Assembly: GCA_032251145.1 (NCBI GenBank)
Contig: JAVVER010000083.1
Location: 1 to 14,932 of the forward strand
Source: BRH-c54 sp032251145
GTDB taxonomy: Bacteria; Bacteroidota; Bacteroidia; Flavobacteriales_E; Vicingaceae
DNA length: 14,932 bases
Direction: 5' to 3'
The notes beneath the pieces are model-generated. The model was not told the origin of the DNA and made no database searches. It saw only the letters and a list, made by a program, of their open reading frames with translations. Below, piece after piece: positions 1-8,372 of the stretch. Made by a program: the position numbers and the translations under genes. The stretch's first letter is position 1; the number at the start of each line of letters is the position of its first letter.

Positions 1-40
1 TCAAATGTTTAAATAACATTTTTATTAACAATTTCTTATC

Positions 41-53
41 CCGAACTCAGGTT
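41..53 (-). repeat. Partial copy of the dispersed AACCTGAGTTCG repeat
   Basis: On the minus strand this reads AACCTGAGTTCGG and shares its first 12 bases with the copies at 8428, 11242 and 11314 (the 8428 copy differs at base 12). It overlaps the end of the leftward gene at 47-514: the TGA inside the repeat is that gene's stop codon. Only 40 bases lie beyond it, so whether it is a lone repeat or the end of a larger element outside the window cannot be seen. Confidence 0.6.
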
Positions 54-514
54 ATAAGTATATTGGTTTCAAATTCAGTTCCAACATATTTTTCAGGAAG
101 AACAGCCACTTTAAAAGCAACTTGTCCGTTTTCGTTGGTTAAAATATTTTTTTTAAAATCCTTATAATAAATCGGTTTTAATAACTTTCCCATAAAAAAG
201 GTAGAGTTAGTCAATTGATTCTCGGAGTTACAAGGAAATTGGCTTTTAGTTACAACATCAACAGCTATTCCGTCATTTGGTTTTTTAAATAATAGATTAA
301 AATAAGTTTCATCAGTCATTACAAAATAAATGTCTCTGCCTTCTAATAAAAATCCATACGTAACTTCGGGAGGTAAGCTGTTTACCATAGATAAGCATTC
401 TCCACATTTTTGTTGAACAGATGAGGGAGAAACTTCTTTAATATCGTAAGTGTTTTGAGCATTTATTGAAATAGTGAATATGTTTACTAAAATGAGGGTG
501 AAAAAATACTTCAT
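47..514 (-). CDS. Small exported protein of unknown function, possibly C-terminally truncated
   Basis: This is a 155-residue protein starting at a clear ATG. It has a signal peptide (residues 1-20, ending INAQ) and a mature part with a CGEC pair (Cys37, Cys40) and a third cysteine at 95. It has no sorting domain and no catalytic motif that I can name. It starts 12 bases after the stop of the upstream T9SS nuclease-like gene, so it is almost surely the third gene of that leftward operon. The reading frame closes abruptly (NILIT, stop) exactly where a dispersed repeat begins. From memory, related Bacteroidota proteins continue well past this point with more cysteines, which would make this a truncated copy. 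That is inference. The function is unknown; co-transcription ties it loosely to the surface hydrolase locus. Confidence 0.7.
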   Translation of the reverse strand: MKYFFTLILVNIFTISINAQNTYDIKEVSPSSVQQKCGECLSMVNSLPPEVTYGFLLEGRDIYFVMTDETYFNLLFKKPNDGIAVDVVTKSQFPCNSENQLTNSTFFMGKLLKPIYYKDFKKNILTNENGQVAFKVAVLPEKYVGTEFETNILIT

Positions 515-526
515 GAAAAAATGATT

Positions 527-1744
527 TTATTGAGCCAATAGCTTAAAACTTTGTTGCGTGTTGTTAGAGGTAATTTTTAAGATAAATACACCTTTTATAT
601 TTTCATTTATTGCTAACTGAAATTGATGTTGATTGTTGAATTGAGCCGTTTGAATTAATTTTCCGAGTAAATCGTAAATTTCTACGGATAATGTTTCTTC
701 CACATTTTTGGAAGAAAAATGAAAATGCTGGTTGGCAAAATAGCCTTCCCATGGTTGAGTAGCCACTTCTTTTATACTCACATTGTAGCCAATTTCTGTT
801 TTCATTATTACAGGTAAATGATCAGACATAAAGTGCAGTGCTTGCAATACATTGTTAGGAACAGATGTATTAGTGGGTGCTGCTAAAATAGATTGGTTAA
901 AATGATTGCCATCGTTGCCTAAAGCATAATAGGAATTAGGTATATATTGTAAATGATTAGTTCCATTTCTCACATCATCACTCACAAAAATCCAATCAAA
1001 CCTATCGTCCATACCACCTATAGAACCACCATCAGGTAATAAAGCAGTTCTTGGGCTTTGCGTATGAATGTCTGCAAAAAAAGCATTATCATGCCATAAG
1101 CCCGAAGCATTTATAGGATCGTATAGATTTACACTTCCTCCGTTAATAATAGTATTGTAAGCCGCTTCATAATCACCATAAATATTCATGTCTCCACCAA
1201 AAATTACATTTTCTAATGTTGCAGCTTTATTATCTAAATAATTTTTAAAAACTACCGCCTCTTGGTTTCGTTGCTGTTCGTTACTTGCTCCCTGACTTGC
1301 TTTTAAGTGTGCCATATAGCAATGAATAAAAATAGTATCATCGCCAGGGCCTAATCCGGGAGATTTGTAAAATAATATATATTCGCTAATGTTTCTTAAT
1401 GAAGTAGAGATCTCATATTGGCTGTAAAGTTCTAGTTTGTTGGAGTTGTAAAAAAGCATATTATCAGTATCTGGTCCATCAAAATAAGTAGCGTTTTGAT
1501 AGTGAGTAACACCATCAACATTTAGTGCATTATTTAAAATGAGACCAACACCACTAAAGGAGGTTAATTCGGTAATTAAAAAAATATCAGGCTGAACATG
1601 TTTGATAATAGGCTTAAGCGTATCTGCTTTTGAAAAGTTTGATGCAGGGTAGTTCAGAACATTGTACGCCATTATTGTTAACGTATCTTGAGCAGAAATG
1701 AATAAAGAACTAAATAGAAAAAATAAGGCAATAAAATATTTCAT
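527..1744 (-). CDS. Secreted endonuclease/exonuclease/phosphatase-family enzyme with T9SS sorting domain
   Basis: A 405-residue protein. The ATG at 1744 is preferred over a TTG one codon upstream because it starts a clean signal peptide (MKYFIALFFL to ISAQ, residues 1-19). Residues about 20-315 form an EEP (DNase I-like) fold with the expected metal and catalytic signature in order: Asn28 in MAYNVLNYP, Glu59 in ITEL, His146 in AHLKA, GGDMN with Asp185 and Asn187, Asp250 in RFDWIF, and SDH at 307-309. Residues about 320-405 form a type A T9SS C-terminal sorting domain (IYDLLGKLI, then GVFILKI). The protein should therefore cross the outer membrane and be released or surface-anchored. EEP enzymes cut phosphodiesters or phosphomonoesters in DNA, RNA, lipids or inositol phosphates; the substrate is not readable here. 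It is the second gene of the leftward operon, 40 bases after the first EEP gene. Confidence 0.88.
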   Translation of the reverse strand: MKYFIALFFLFSSLFISAQDTLTIMAYNVLNYPASNFSKADTLKPIIKHVQPDIFLITELTSFSGVGLILNNALNVDGVTHYQNATYFDGPDTDNMLFYNSNKLELYSQYEISTSLRNISEYILFYKSPGLGPGDDTIFIHCYMAHLKASQGASNEQQRNQEAVVFKNYLDNKAATLENVIFGGDMNIYGDYEAAYNTIINGGSVNLYDPINASGLWHDNAFFADIHTQSPRTALLPDGGSIGGMDDRFDWIFVSDDVRNGTNHLQYIPNSYYALGNDGNHFNQSILAAPTNTSVPNNVLQALHFMSDHLPVIMKTEIGYNVSIKEVATQPWEGYFANQHFHFSSKNVEETLSVEIYDLLGKLIQTAQFNNQHQFQLAINENIKGVFILKITSNNTQQSFKLLAQ

Positions 1745-1784
1745 CAACGATGTTTAAGTAAGCAGTAAAAATAAATAGTAGAGA

Positions 1785-2843
1785 TTACATCTCTTTAATT
1801 AAGTACAAATATACAGGAAAATGATCGCTATACCCGCCAATGTATTCTCCAAAAGAATAGGTTCTGTAAGGATAGCCTTTAAACCTTCCCGAATCTGACT
1901 TGAGATAGCTTTTGTTGTAAACTACAGATTTATAGTATTTTAATGTGGAAAAATCATCTCCTAAAAATGGTTCGGAAATAATGATTTGGTCGAATAAATT
2001 CCAAGCATCATTATAACCCAACGTGCCAATTCCTTTCTTAAAAAAATCTTCAAACGGATTAAAAAGCTTTCCATTATTGGCTTCTTCTTTGGTGCCAACT
2101 GCTTTTAAATAACCTCTAACACTAACATCTACAGGGTCATCATTTAAATCGCCCATATAAAGTACTTTTGTGTTGGGGTCAACTTGTTGTAACGAATCTA
2201 TAATAGCTCTTGCTAACTGAGCAGCAGCAATTCTTTTTGGTTTACTTCTTTTTTCTCCTCCTCTTCGTGATGGCCAGTGGGCAACAATTACATGAATTTT
2301 TTCGCCATGTAATTCTCCTGACACTAATAATTGGTCTCGTGTAAAAAAATTACTATCGGTTGGAATATTTAAGGTATAACTTTTTGCACTTACGTTTTTA
2401 AAATAGTTGGGATTATATAGTAACCCAACATCAATTCCTCTTTTATCTGGAGAATCAAAATGTACTATTTGGTAGTTTCTGTCTTTAATAGCATCTTGTT
2501 TAACCAAGTCTTCTAAAACAGATTTGTTTTCAATTTCAGCAACTCCTAAAATGGCTACTCCATCAGGAGTAACTTCTGTGCCAAGTTCAGAAATAACTCG
2601 AGCCATGTTGACTAGTTTTTCATAATATTTAGGAGTGTTCCATCTTTTCGGCCCTTTAGGGGTGAAATCGTCCTGCAAAATTAAAGTGGTATCGGGGTCA
2701 ACAATAGTATCAAATAAATTTTCGAGATTATAAAAACCTATACAAGTTACTGCATAATTTTTTTTGTCGGCATTACTTTGAGAAAAAGCTACTATTTGTA
2801 ACCCTATAATTACCCAAAGAGAAAGAAGAATTTTTTTAATCAT
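1785..2843 (-). CDS. Exported endonuclease/exonuclease/phosphatase-family protein
   Basis: A 352-residue protein counted from the ATG at 2843. A longer frame opens at a TTG at 2861, but only the ATG gives a standard signal peptide (MIKKILLSLW to AFSQ, residues 1-22). The rest is a single EEP domain: Asn39 in FYNLENLFD, the acidic AEIEN (Glu103, Glu105), GIDVGLLYN, the basic AHWPSRRGG with His189, GDLND with Asp232 and Asn234, FDQIII around Asp285, and SDHFPV near the end (Ser339-Asp340-His341). All expected catalytic residues are present. Unlike its downstream neighbour it ends right after the catalytic core with no T9SS tail, so it is probably periplasmic. That fits a two-step scheme in which the T9SS enzyme cuts outside and this one processes imported fragments. 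It is the first gene of the leftward operon and diverges from the TonB receptor. Confidence 0.88.
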   Translation of the reverse strand: MIKKILLSLWVIIGLQIVAFSQSNADKKNYAVTCIGFYNLENLFDTIVDPDTTLILQDDFTPKGPKRWNTPKYYEKLVNMARVISELGTEVTPDGVAILGVAEIENKSVLEDLVKQDAIKDRNYQIVHFDSPDKRGIDVGLLYNPNYFKNVSAKSYTLNIPTDSNFFTRDQLLVSGELHGEKIHVIVAHWPSRRGGEKRSKPKRIAAAQLARAIIDSLQQVDPNTKVLYMGDLNDDPVDVSVRGYLKAVGTKEEANNGKLFNPFEDFFKKGIGTLGYNDAWNLFDQIIISEPFLGDDFSTLKYYKSVVYNKSYLKSDSGRFKGYPYRTYSFGEYIGGYSDHFPVYLYLIKEM

Positions 2844-2858
2844 AAAAATTGTTTTTTG

Positions 2859-2866
2859 CAAAATAA
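2859..2866 (-). promoter_or_regulatory. Weak candidate -7 element for the leftward operon
   Basis: On the minus strand this reads TTATTTTG, one base off the Bacteroidota consensus TAnnTTTG, about 15 bases before the ATG at 2843. No convincing TTG at the -33 position is seen, and the leader would be very short, so this is only a candidate. Confidence 0.3.
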
Positions 2867-2973
2867 AGCATAATTCAACAATTATACCTTTTAGCTACTT
2901 TTTGATGGCAATAAGCTTACGTTAAGAAATTATTAAGTTACTAACAATTAGTTTTTCACTAATCAAATATTAC

Positions 2974-2981
2974 TATTTTTG
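2974..2981 (+). promoter_or_regulatory. Candidate -7 promoter element for the TonB receptor operon
   Basis: TATTTTTG matches the Bacteroidota housekeeping -7 consensus TAnnTTTG exactly and is followed by C. Transcription would start near 2987-2990, giving a leader of roughly 80 bases before the ATG at 3072. The -33 region is T-rich but lacks a clear TTG. Confidence 0.5.
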
Positions 2982-2992
2982 CCTCGCATTAA

Positions 2993-3045
2993 TAAAAAGT
3001 GATCATCCTAGGGAGCAACCAAGTAAGACTTCTAACCACTTTTTA
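2993..3045 (+). promoter_or_regulatory. Structured 5' leader of the TonB receptor operon
   Basis: A perfect 9-bp stem joins TAAAAAGTG (2993-3001) to CACTTTTTA (3037-3045). It encloses a much less AT-rich 35-base loop containing a small hairpin, AAGT-aag-ACTT (3021-3031), and the palindrome CCTAGG. The stem starts a few bases after the predicted transcription start and closes 26 bases before the ATG, the place expected for a cis-acting RNA or translation-control element. It does not match a riboswitch class that I can name. Confidence 0.4.
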
Positions 3046-3071
3046 AATTATTGATATATCATTATATATAC

Positions 3072-5627
3072 ATGAATTTTTTTAGATATTCTATTGTTAC
3101 GGTTAGCACCGTTTTTTTTCTGTTTTCAAACAATTTGTTAGCACAAACAGATACAACTAAAGTGGTAAGTAATTCAAAAGATACCACTAAGGCTGATATA
3201 GACAGAATAGTACCAACTTTTACAACAACTTTAGATGCGTTGGAGGATGAAAATGCCGAAAACCAAGATGTTTCGGGTTTGTTGCAATCTTCACGAGATA
3301 TTTTTAACTCTACTGCCGGATTTAATTTCGGTGTAGCTCGTTACAGAATTAGAGGTTACGATTCAGAAAATTTTGTAGTAACCATGAATGGCGTTACATT
3401 AAACAATCCTGAAACAGGTAGAGCTATTTGGGCGTTGTGGGGTGGCTTAAACGACATTACTCGTTACCAAGAAACGAAGAATGGTATTTCTTCTTCTCCA
3501 CTTACTTTTGGAGGTATTGGGGGTTCTTCTAACATTAATGCTCGTCCCACGACTATAAGAAAAGGAACTAACATTTCTTACGCACTTGCTAACAGAACTT
3601 ACAACCACAGAATTATGGCTACGCATTCAACAGGAATGATGGATAACGGAATGGCAGTAGCAGTTTCAGCTTCTGGTAGATATTCTGACGAAGGTTATGT
3701 AGATGGTACTTTTTATAGTGGAGCAAGTTATTTTATTTCGATAGAAAAAAAGTTAAACAATAAACATAGTTTAGGTTTTGTTGGTTTTGCTGCACCAACT
3801 GTTCAAGGTAGAAATAGTATTACCACACAAGAAACTTATGATTTAACAGGTAATAATTTTTACAATTCTTATTGGGGTTATCAAGATGGAGAAAAAAGAA
3901 ACTCCAGAGTAAGAAATACCCACCAACCTCGATTAATGTTGAACCATTATTTTGATATAAATAAAAATACTCAATTAATGTCTTCTGTTTATTATACTTT
4001 TGGCAGAAGCGGAAATACCCGTTTAAATTGGCAACATGCCGCTGACCCAAGACCAGAATATTGGAAAAATTTACCTAGCTTTTATAATCAACCGGGCGAT
4101 GAAAACCTTTATGCTCAACAAGCAGCGTTGTGGCAAGCTCAAGACCCTACTACCACTCAGTTAGATTGGGATCACTTTTATTTTGCCAATAGTAAAAACC
4201 TTTATACCTTAGATAATGTTGATGGAACAGGCACATCTTTAACAGGAAACCGTTCTAAGTATATTATTGAAGAACAAAGACAAGATGTTTATGATTATGG
4301 ATTTAATTCAACATTATCTCATAAATTATCGGATAACTTAACCCTGTCTGGTGGTGTTAAAGGAAGTATCTATAAAAGTAAAAACTTTAAAGTAGTAGAT
4401 GATTTATTAGGAGGAGATTTCTGGGTAGATGTTGACCAATTTGCCGAAAGAGATTTTGCTGACCCGGATGCTGCCCAAACAGATTTAAACAATCCTAACA
4501 GAGCAGTTAGAGTAGGTGATAAATTCGGATATGATTATGATATTAATATCAATACCTTTAATTTATATGCTCAATTAGATGGAACTTCAGCTAAAATTGA
4601 TTGGTTTTTTGGAGCTTCCACTACCTATACTTCTTTTTGGAGAACAGGAAATGTAAGAAACGGTCTTTTCCCTGAAAATTCTTTTGGAGATTCTGAAAAA
4701 CAAAATTTTACCAATTTTGGAGCTAAAGCAGGCGTGGTGTATAAACTTACAGGAAGACATTTATTAACTGCAAATGGTGCTTTTATTACTAGAGCTCCTT
4801 TAGCAAGAAACTCATTTTTATCACCCAGAACGAGAGATGAGGTTGTAAGTGGACTCAAGAATGAACAAGTATTTTCTGGAGATTTCAACTACATTGTTCG
4901 TTTTCCTAAAGTAAAAACAAGAGCTACTGTTTTTTATACCAGTATTCAAGATAAAATTTGGTCGAGAAACTTTTATCATGATGAGTTAAATACTTTTGTT
5001 AACTATGTAATGACAGGTGTTGATCAACTTTTTGTAGGTGTTGAATTTGGTGGAGAAGTTAAAGTAACATCTACAATTACTGCAACAGGAACATTTGCAA
5101 TGGGCGATTTTACTTACAACTCCAGACCAACAGCTACAGTTACCCAAGATAACTCAACAAAATTATTGGAAGAAAACAAAACCATTTATTTGAAAAATTA
5201 TAAAATTGGAGAATCTCCACAAACAGTTTCTTCTATTGGGTTAAGATATCGTTCTCCAAAATATTGGTTTGTAGGAGTAGATTTTAACTACTTTGCTGAT
5301 ATTTACTTACAAGTAAATCCTGATAGAAGATCAGAAGAAGCCTTAGCTAACTTTGTAGATACTGACCCACAAATTAACGACATTATCGATCAGCGAAAAT
5401 TAGATGACAATTATACATTAAACCTTTTTGCAGGTAAATCGTGGAAATTTGGCAACTACTTTCTTCGTGTAAACTTAAACGTAACCAATGTATTGGATAA
5501 TAAAGACTTCCAAACAGGCGGATTTGAACAATTAAGATATACCACCACCAATATAGATAAATTCCCTCCTATGATAGGATACATGATGGGAAGAACCTAT
5601 TTTGCAATGGTATCATTCTCATTTTAA
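3072..5627 (+). CDS. TonB-dependent outer-membrane receptor
   Basis: An 851-residue protein from the ATG at 3072. A TTG at 3051 would extend it by seven residues but would spoil the signal peptide (MNFFRYSIVT to LLAQ, residues 1-25). Residues about 48-160 are a plug domain, with YRIRGYDSENFVVTMNGV at 91-108 and NNPETGRAIW following. The rest is rich in alternating aromatic strands typical of a 22-strand barrel and ends in the outer-membrane signature VSFSF. It lacks the N-terminal carboxypeptidase-regulatory-like domain of SusC receptors, and no SusD follows; an OB-fold-type lipoprotein occupies that position instead. It uses TonB energy to take up a ligand too large or scarce for porins. The divergent EEP hydrolases suggest a nucleic-acid or phosphodiester product, but the sequence does not prove the ligand. 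It heads the rightward operon. Confidence 0.92.
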   Translation: MNFFRYSIVTVSTVFFLFSNNLLAQTDTTKVVSNSKDTTKADIDRIVPTFTTTLDALEDENAENQDVSGLLQSSRDIFNSTAGFNFGVARYRIRGYDSENFVVTMNGVTLNNPETGRAIWALWGGLNDITRYQETKNGISSSPLTFGGIGGSSNINARPTTIRKGTNISYALANRTYNHRIMATHSTGMMDNGMAVAVSASGRYSDEGYVDGTFYSGASYFISIEKKLNNKHSLGFVGFAAPTVQGRNSITTQETYDLTGNNFYNSYWGYQDGEKRNSRVRNTHQPRLMLNHYFDINKNTQLMSSVYYTFGRSGNTRLNWQHAADPRPEYWKNLPSFYNQPGDENLYAQQAALWQAQDPTTTQLDWDHFYFANSKNLYTLDNVDGTGTSLTGNRSKYIIEEQRQDVYDYGFNSTLSHKLSDNLTLSGGVKGSIYKSKNFKVVDDLLGGDFWVDVDQFAERDFADPDAAQTDLNNPNRAVRVGDKFGYDYDININTFNLYAQLDGTSAKIDWFFGASTTYTSFWRTGNVRNGLFPENSFGDSEKQNFTNFGAKAGVVYKLTGRHLLTANGAFITRAPLARNSFLSPRTRDEVVSGLKNEQVFSGDFNYIVRFPKVKTRATVFYTSIQDKIWSRNFYHDELNTFVNYVMTGVDQLFVGVEFGGEVKVTSTITATGTFAMGDFTYNSRPTATVTQDNSTKLLEENKTIYLKNYKIGESPQTVSSIGLRYRSPKYWFVGVDFNYFADIYLQVNPDRRSEEALANFVDTDPQINDIIDQRKLDDNYTLNLFAGKSWKFGNYFLRVNLNVTNVLDNKDFQTGGFEQLRYTTTNIDKFPPMIGYMMGRTYFAMVSFSF

Positions 5628-5662
5628 TAATTTTAATTAACTTTATACCAACAACATACACT

Positions 5663-6910
5663 ATGACAATTACTAAAAAATTAATCAGTTTACTTCTTTT
5701 AGCCGGTACAACTCTTTTTATTTCTAGTTGTAATAAAGAATTTGATGAACCACCAATAAAAACCATTCCCGAAGGAAATAGAATAACTATTGCCGATTTA
5801 AAAGCGATGTACCAAGGTTCTCCACTAAAAATTACCGATGAACTTTCTATGTTTGCCGTAGTTACTATGGATGAGCAAAGTGGTAATATTTTTAAAGAAG
5901 CTTACATACAAGATGAAACTGGTGCCATCAATTTAAGGTTATTATCTTCGGGAGGATTATACCAAGGAGATTCAGTTAGAGTGTTTTTAAAAGGAACTAT
6001 AATCTCTACTTTTAATCAAATGATGCAATTAGATTCTGTTGATGTGGATAATAACATCATAAAACAAGCTACTAAAAAAGATAGACAACCCGATGTTTAT
6101 ACTAATATTGCTCAAGTAACTACTGGTCAGCAAGCAAAATTGATTAAAATAGAAAATGTTCAATTTGATTCTGGCGAACTAGGAAATACGTATGCAGATG
6201 GAAACAATTTAATTTCTCAAAGTAGAACACTAGAAGATTCTTTAGGTAATACCATTATTGTTAGAACTAGTGGTTTTGCCAATTTTGCTAATGACACACT
6301 GCCTGAGGGAAGCGGTTCTATAATAGCCATTGTAAGTCAGTTTAATAATACGTTGCAATTATTAATTAGACATCCTAATGAAGTAATATTTAATAATTCT
6401 AGATTTGGAGCTGGACTTCCTGGTGGAAATACATTAACTAAAAACTTTCAAGACCAAAGCATCACATCTGGTGGGTGGACAACTCAATTATTAACCGGAA
6501 CTTTTAATTGGACAACCAGCGATCAAGGTTCTGCTGGTAACTTTTATGGAATGATGTCTAACTGGACAGGTAGCGGAAATGTTGCTTCTGAAACCTGGTT
6601 AATTTCTCCTGCTATTGATTTAAGTGCTTCTACCAATGCTACATTCGACTTTAGAAACGCATCTAATTTTTCAGGTCCAAATATGGAAGTATTGGTTTCT
6701 ACCGATTATGATGGAGTTAGTGCACCATCAACTGCAACATGGACTCAATTAGGAGCTAATCTTTCTACAGGTGGTTTTACATGGGTAAATGGTGGTCCGT
6801 TAAGCTTAAATTCTTACTTAACCAGTGGCGTATATTTAGCGTTTAAATACACAGGAACTGCATCAAGCGGAAAAACTTGGGAAGTTGATGATATTGTAGT
6901 AACATGGTAA
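5663..6910 (+). CDS. Surface or periplasmic lipoprotein with DUF5689-like OB region and jelly-roll C-terminus
   Basis: A 415-residue lipoprotein. The signal peptide ends in a lipobox with acylated Cys23 (LFISSC), followed by NKEFDEPP, a charged stretch like Bacteroidota surface lipoproteins. Residues about 36-245 resemble the DUF5689 OB-fold-like module: FAVVTMDEQSG, KEAYIQDETGAINLRL and QGDSVRVFLKG are typical of nuclease-associated OB domains. Residues about 258-415 look like a choice-of-anchor J/DUF5017 jelly roll (ETWLISPAIDL at 310-320; WEVDDIVVTW at the end). It starts 35 bases after the TonB receptor and should be co-transcribed, so it probably acts as that receptor's substrate-binding lid in the place of SusD. 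The OB fold favours a nucleic-acid or oligonucleotide ligand, but OB folds also bind sugars. Domain names are from family memory, not a search. Confidence 0.82.
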   Translation: MTITKKLISLLLLAGTTLFISSCNKEFDEPPIKTIPEGNRITIADLKAMYQGSPLKITDELSMFAVVTMDEQSGNIFKEAYIQDETGAINLRLLSSGGLYQGDSVRVFLKGTIISTFNQMMQLDSVDVDNNIIKQATKKDRQPDVYTNIAQVTTGQQAKLIKIENVQFDSGELGNTYADGNNLISQSRTLEDSLGNTIIVRTSGFANFANDTLPEGSGSIIAIVSQFNNTLQLLIRHPNEVIFNNSRFGAGLPGGNTLTKNFQDQSITSGGWTTQLLTGTFNWTTSDQGSAGNFYGMMSNWTGSGNVASETWLISPAIDLSASTNATFDFRNASNFSGPNMEVLVSTDYDGVSAPSTATWTQLGANLSTGGFTWVNGGPLSLNSYLTSGVYLAFKYTGTASSGKTWEVDDIVVTW

Positions 6911-6951
6911 CTTTTAAATAGATAATTTTTAACCCTTAAAAACAACTAATT

Positions 6952-8349
6952 ATGAAAAAAATCTTTACAATTTTAACAGCCGTTTGTATCGCAACAGTTA
7001 GTTTCGGACAAACCGTTTTTCAAAGTAACCTAAGCTCTTGGGCTAGCGGTGACCCAACAGACTGGATGGGAAGTACAACAAATATCGCATCAGCTAGAGT
7101 AGTTGAAAAAACAGGGCTCGCTACTTATGGAACTAGTATGGCCTCATTAATTAACACTTCTGGAACACATAACAGATTTACTACACAATCGGTAACTGTT
7201 GTGCCAGGAGAATCTTACCTTATTGAAATGTGGGTAGTAGCTCAAAATTCAGGAGAATTGAGAACAGGGTATTATGATGTTACTAATAGCCAATATACTA
7301 CACTTTATAATCCATACATTGATGTTGCTGCTGCTTCAGGTGGTAACTTAGTAATGATTTCTCAAACAGTAACCGTTCCTGCCAACTGTACTAGTGCAGA
7401 ATTTATTTTGTCACTTAGAAATACAGATGCAACAACAGCTCCAGCACCTTTCGAGATAGGAATTTTGGTTGATTCTGTTGCTATTACTTCAACAACTCCT
7501 CCTGTTGCTAATATTAAAAAAATCTATGACATTCAGTTTACAACTAACCCTAATGGAGATTCTCCTGAGGTAGGAAATATTGTAACTACCAAAGGTGTAA
7601 TAACAGGAATTGTTAAAAATGGTCCAGACAGACATGCTTTCTTTATACAAGATAGTGCTTTGGCTTGGAATGGATTATACATTTATGAAAGAAATGATTC
7701 CACTTTAGCAATAGGTGATAGCGTTGAAGTAACCGGTACAGTTGCAGAATTTAATGGTTTAACAGAACTTTCTTTTGTATCAAACATAACCGTTTTAAAT
7801 TCTGGCAATACGTTACCAACACCTGTGGTAACTACTACAGGAAACGCTAATGCAGAAGAATGGGAAGGGGTTTTAATTCAAACTTTAAATGCTGAATGTG
7901 TGAGTAACACCAACGGATTTGGCATGTGGGAAATTAATGATGGTTCAACCCCTCTTTTAGCTGATGATGATATTTTTGCTTACCATTTAACTGCCGTAGT
8001 TGGTTCTTACTATGATGTTACCGGTATAGGACATTATTCTTTCGGAGATTATAAAATCTTACCTAGAGATGCTAACGATATTAGTTTAGTAGTTGGTATA
8101 GATAAATTAAACGCGAACAATGTTGCTGTTTATCCAAACCCTGCTAACGATCAAATTACTTTTCAATTAAAAAATAATGGTTTTGAAGTTATTGTAGCTG
8201 ATATTACTGGTAAAGTGGTTGCTACTGCTAATACAGTTGCTGATAAACTTACTTTATCATTAGATAACTTAAACAATGGAATTTATTTTTACACCATTAA
8301 AAATAAAGATGTTATTATTGCTACTAACAAATTTGTAGTGGTTAAATAA
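6952..8349 (+). CDS. T9SS-exported protein with carbohydrate-binding-like domain and nuclease-associated OB fold
   Basis: A 465-residue protein. Residues 1-20 are a signal peptide (MKKIFTILTA to SFGQ). Residues about 21-180 look like a beta-sandwich of the carbohydrate-binding type (FEIGILVDSVAI at 167-178). Residues about 188-377 look like the OB-fold module found in front of EEP domains in ExeM/NucH-type secreted nucleases: KGVITGIVKNG, HAFFIQDS, GLYIYE and IGDSVEVTGTV. Residues about 390-465 are a T9SS sorting domain (VAVYPNPAND, then ITGKVV). No catalytic domain is present, so it is a binding or scaffold protein. It looks like the non-catalytic half of an ExeM-like nuclease encoded apart from the EEP enzymes across the control region. 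It lies 41 bases after the lipoprotein gene and just before the operon terminator. Confidence 0.85.
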   Translation: MKKIFTILTAVCIATVSFGQTVFQSNLSSWASGDPTDWMGSTTNIASARVVEKTGLATYGTSMASLINTSGTHNRFTTQSVTVVPGESYLIEMWVVAQNSGELRTGYYDVTNSQYTTLYNPYIDVAAASGGNLVMISQTVTVPANCTSAEFILSLRNTDATTAPAPFEIGILVDSVAITSTTPPVANIKKIYDIQFTTNPNGDSPEVGNIVTTKGVITGIVKNGPDRHAFFIQDSALAWNGLYIYERNDSTLAIGDSVEVTGTVAEFNGLTELSFVSNITVLNSGNTLPTPVVTTTGNANAEEWEGVLIQTLNAECVSNTNGFGMWEINDGSTPLLADDDIFAYHLTAVVGSYYDVTGIGHYSFGDYKILPRDANDISLVVGIDKLNANNVAVYPNPANDQITFQLKNNGFEVIVADITGKVVATANTVADKLTLSLDNLNNGIYFYTIKNKDVIIATNKFVVVK

Positions 8350-8372
8350 CCAACTCAACTTACATTATAAAC

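Larger units (their letters stand above)
2844..3071. other. Divergent control region between the two operons
   Basis: This gap of 228 bases separates two divergently transcribed gene sets that both encode exported surface or periplasmic proteins. It holds a probable promoter and structured leader for the rightward genes and a weaker -7-like element for the leftward genes, so joint regulation is plausible. No regulator gene lies in the window beside it. Confidence 0.7.

Noticed and set aside
1745..3071. Longer versions of three genes starting at TTG (1747, 2861, 3051)
   Set aside because: In each case an in-frame ATG slightly downstream begins a standard signal peptide, and the added residues do not fit one.
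3820..4888. Open frames on the minus strand inside the TonB receptor gene (3820-4050, 4625-4888)
   Set aside because: They lie wholly opposite a well-supported receptor gene and have no domain, signal or spacing to support them.
5663..6910. SusD-family lipoprotein
   Set aside because: The position after a TonB receptor suggests it, but the sequence shows OB-fold and jelly-roll-like strands rather than the helical TPR pattern of SusD.
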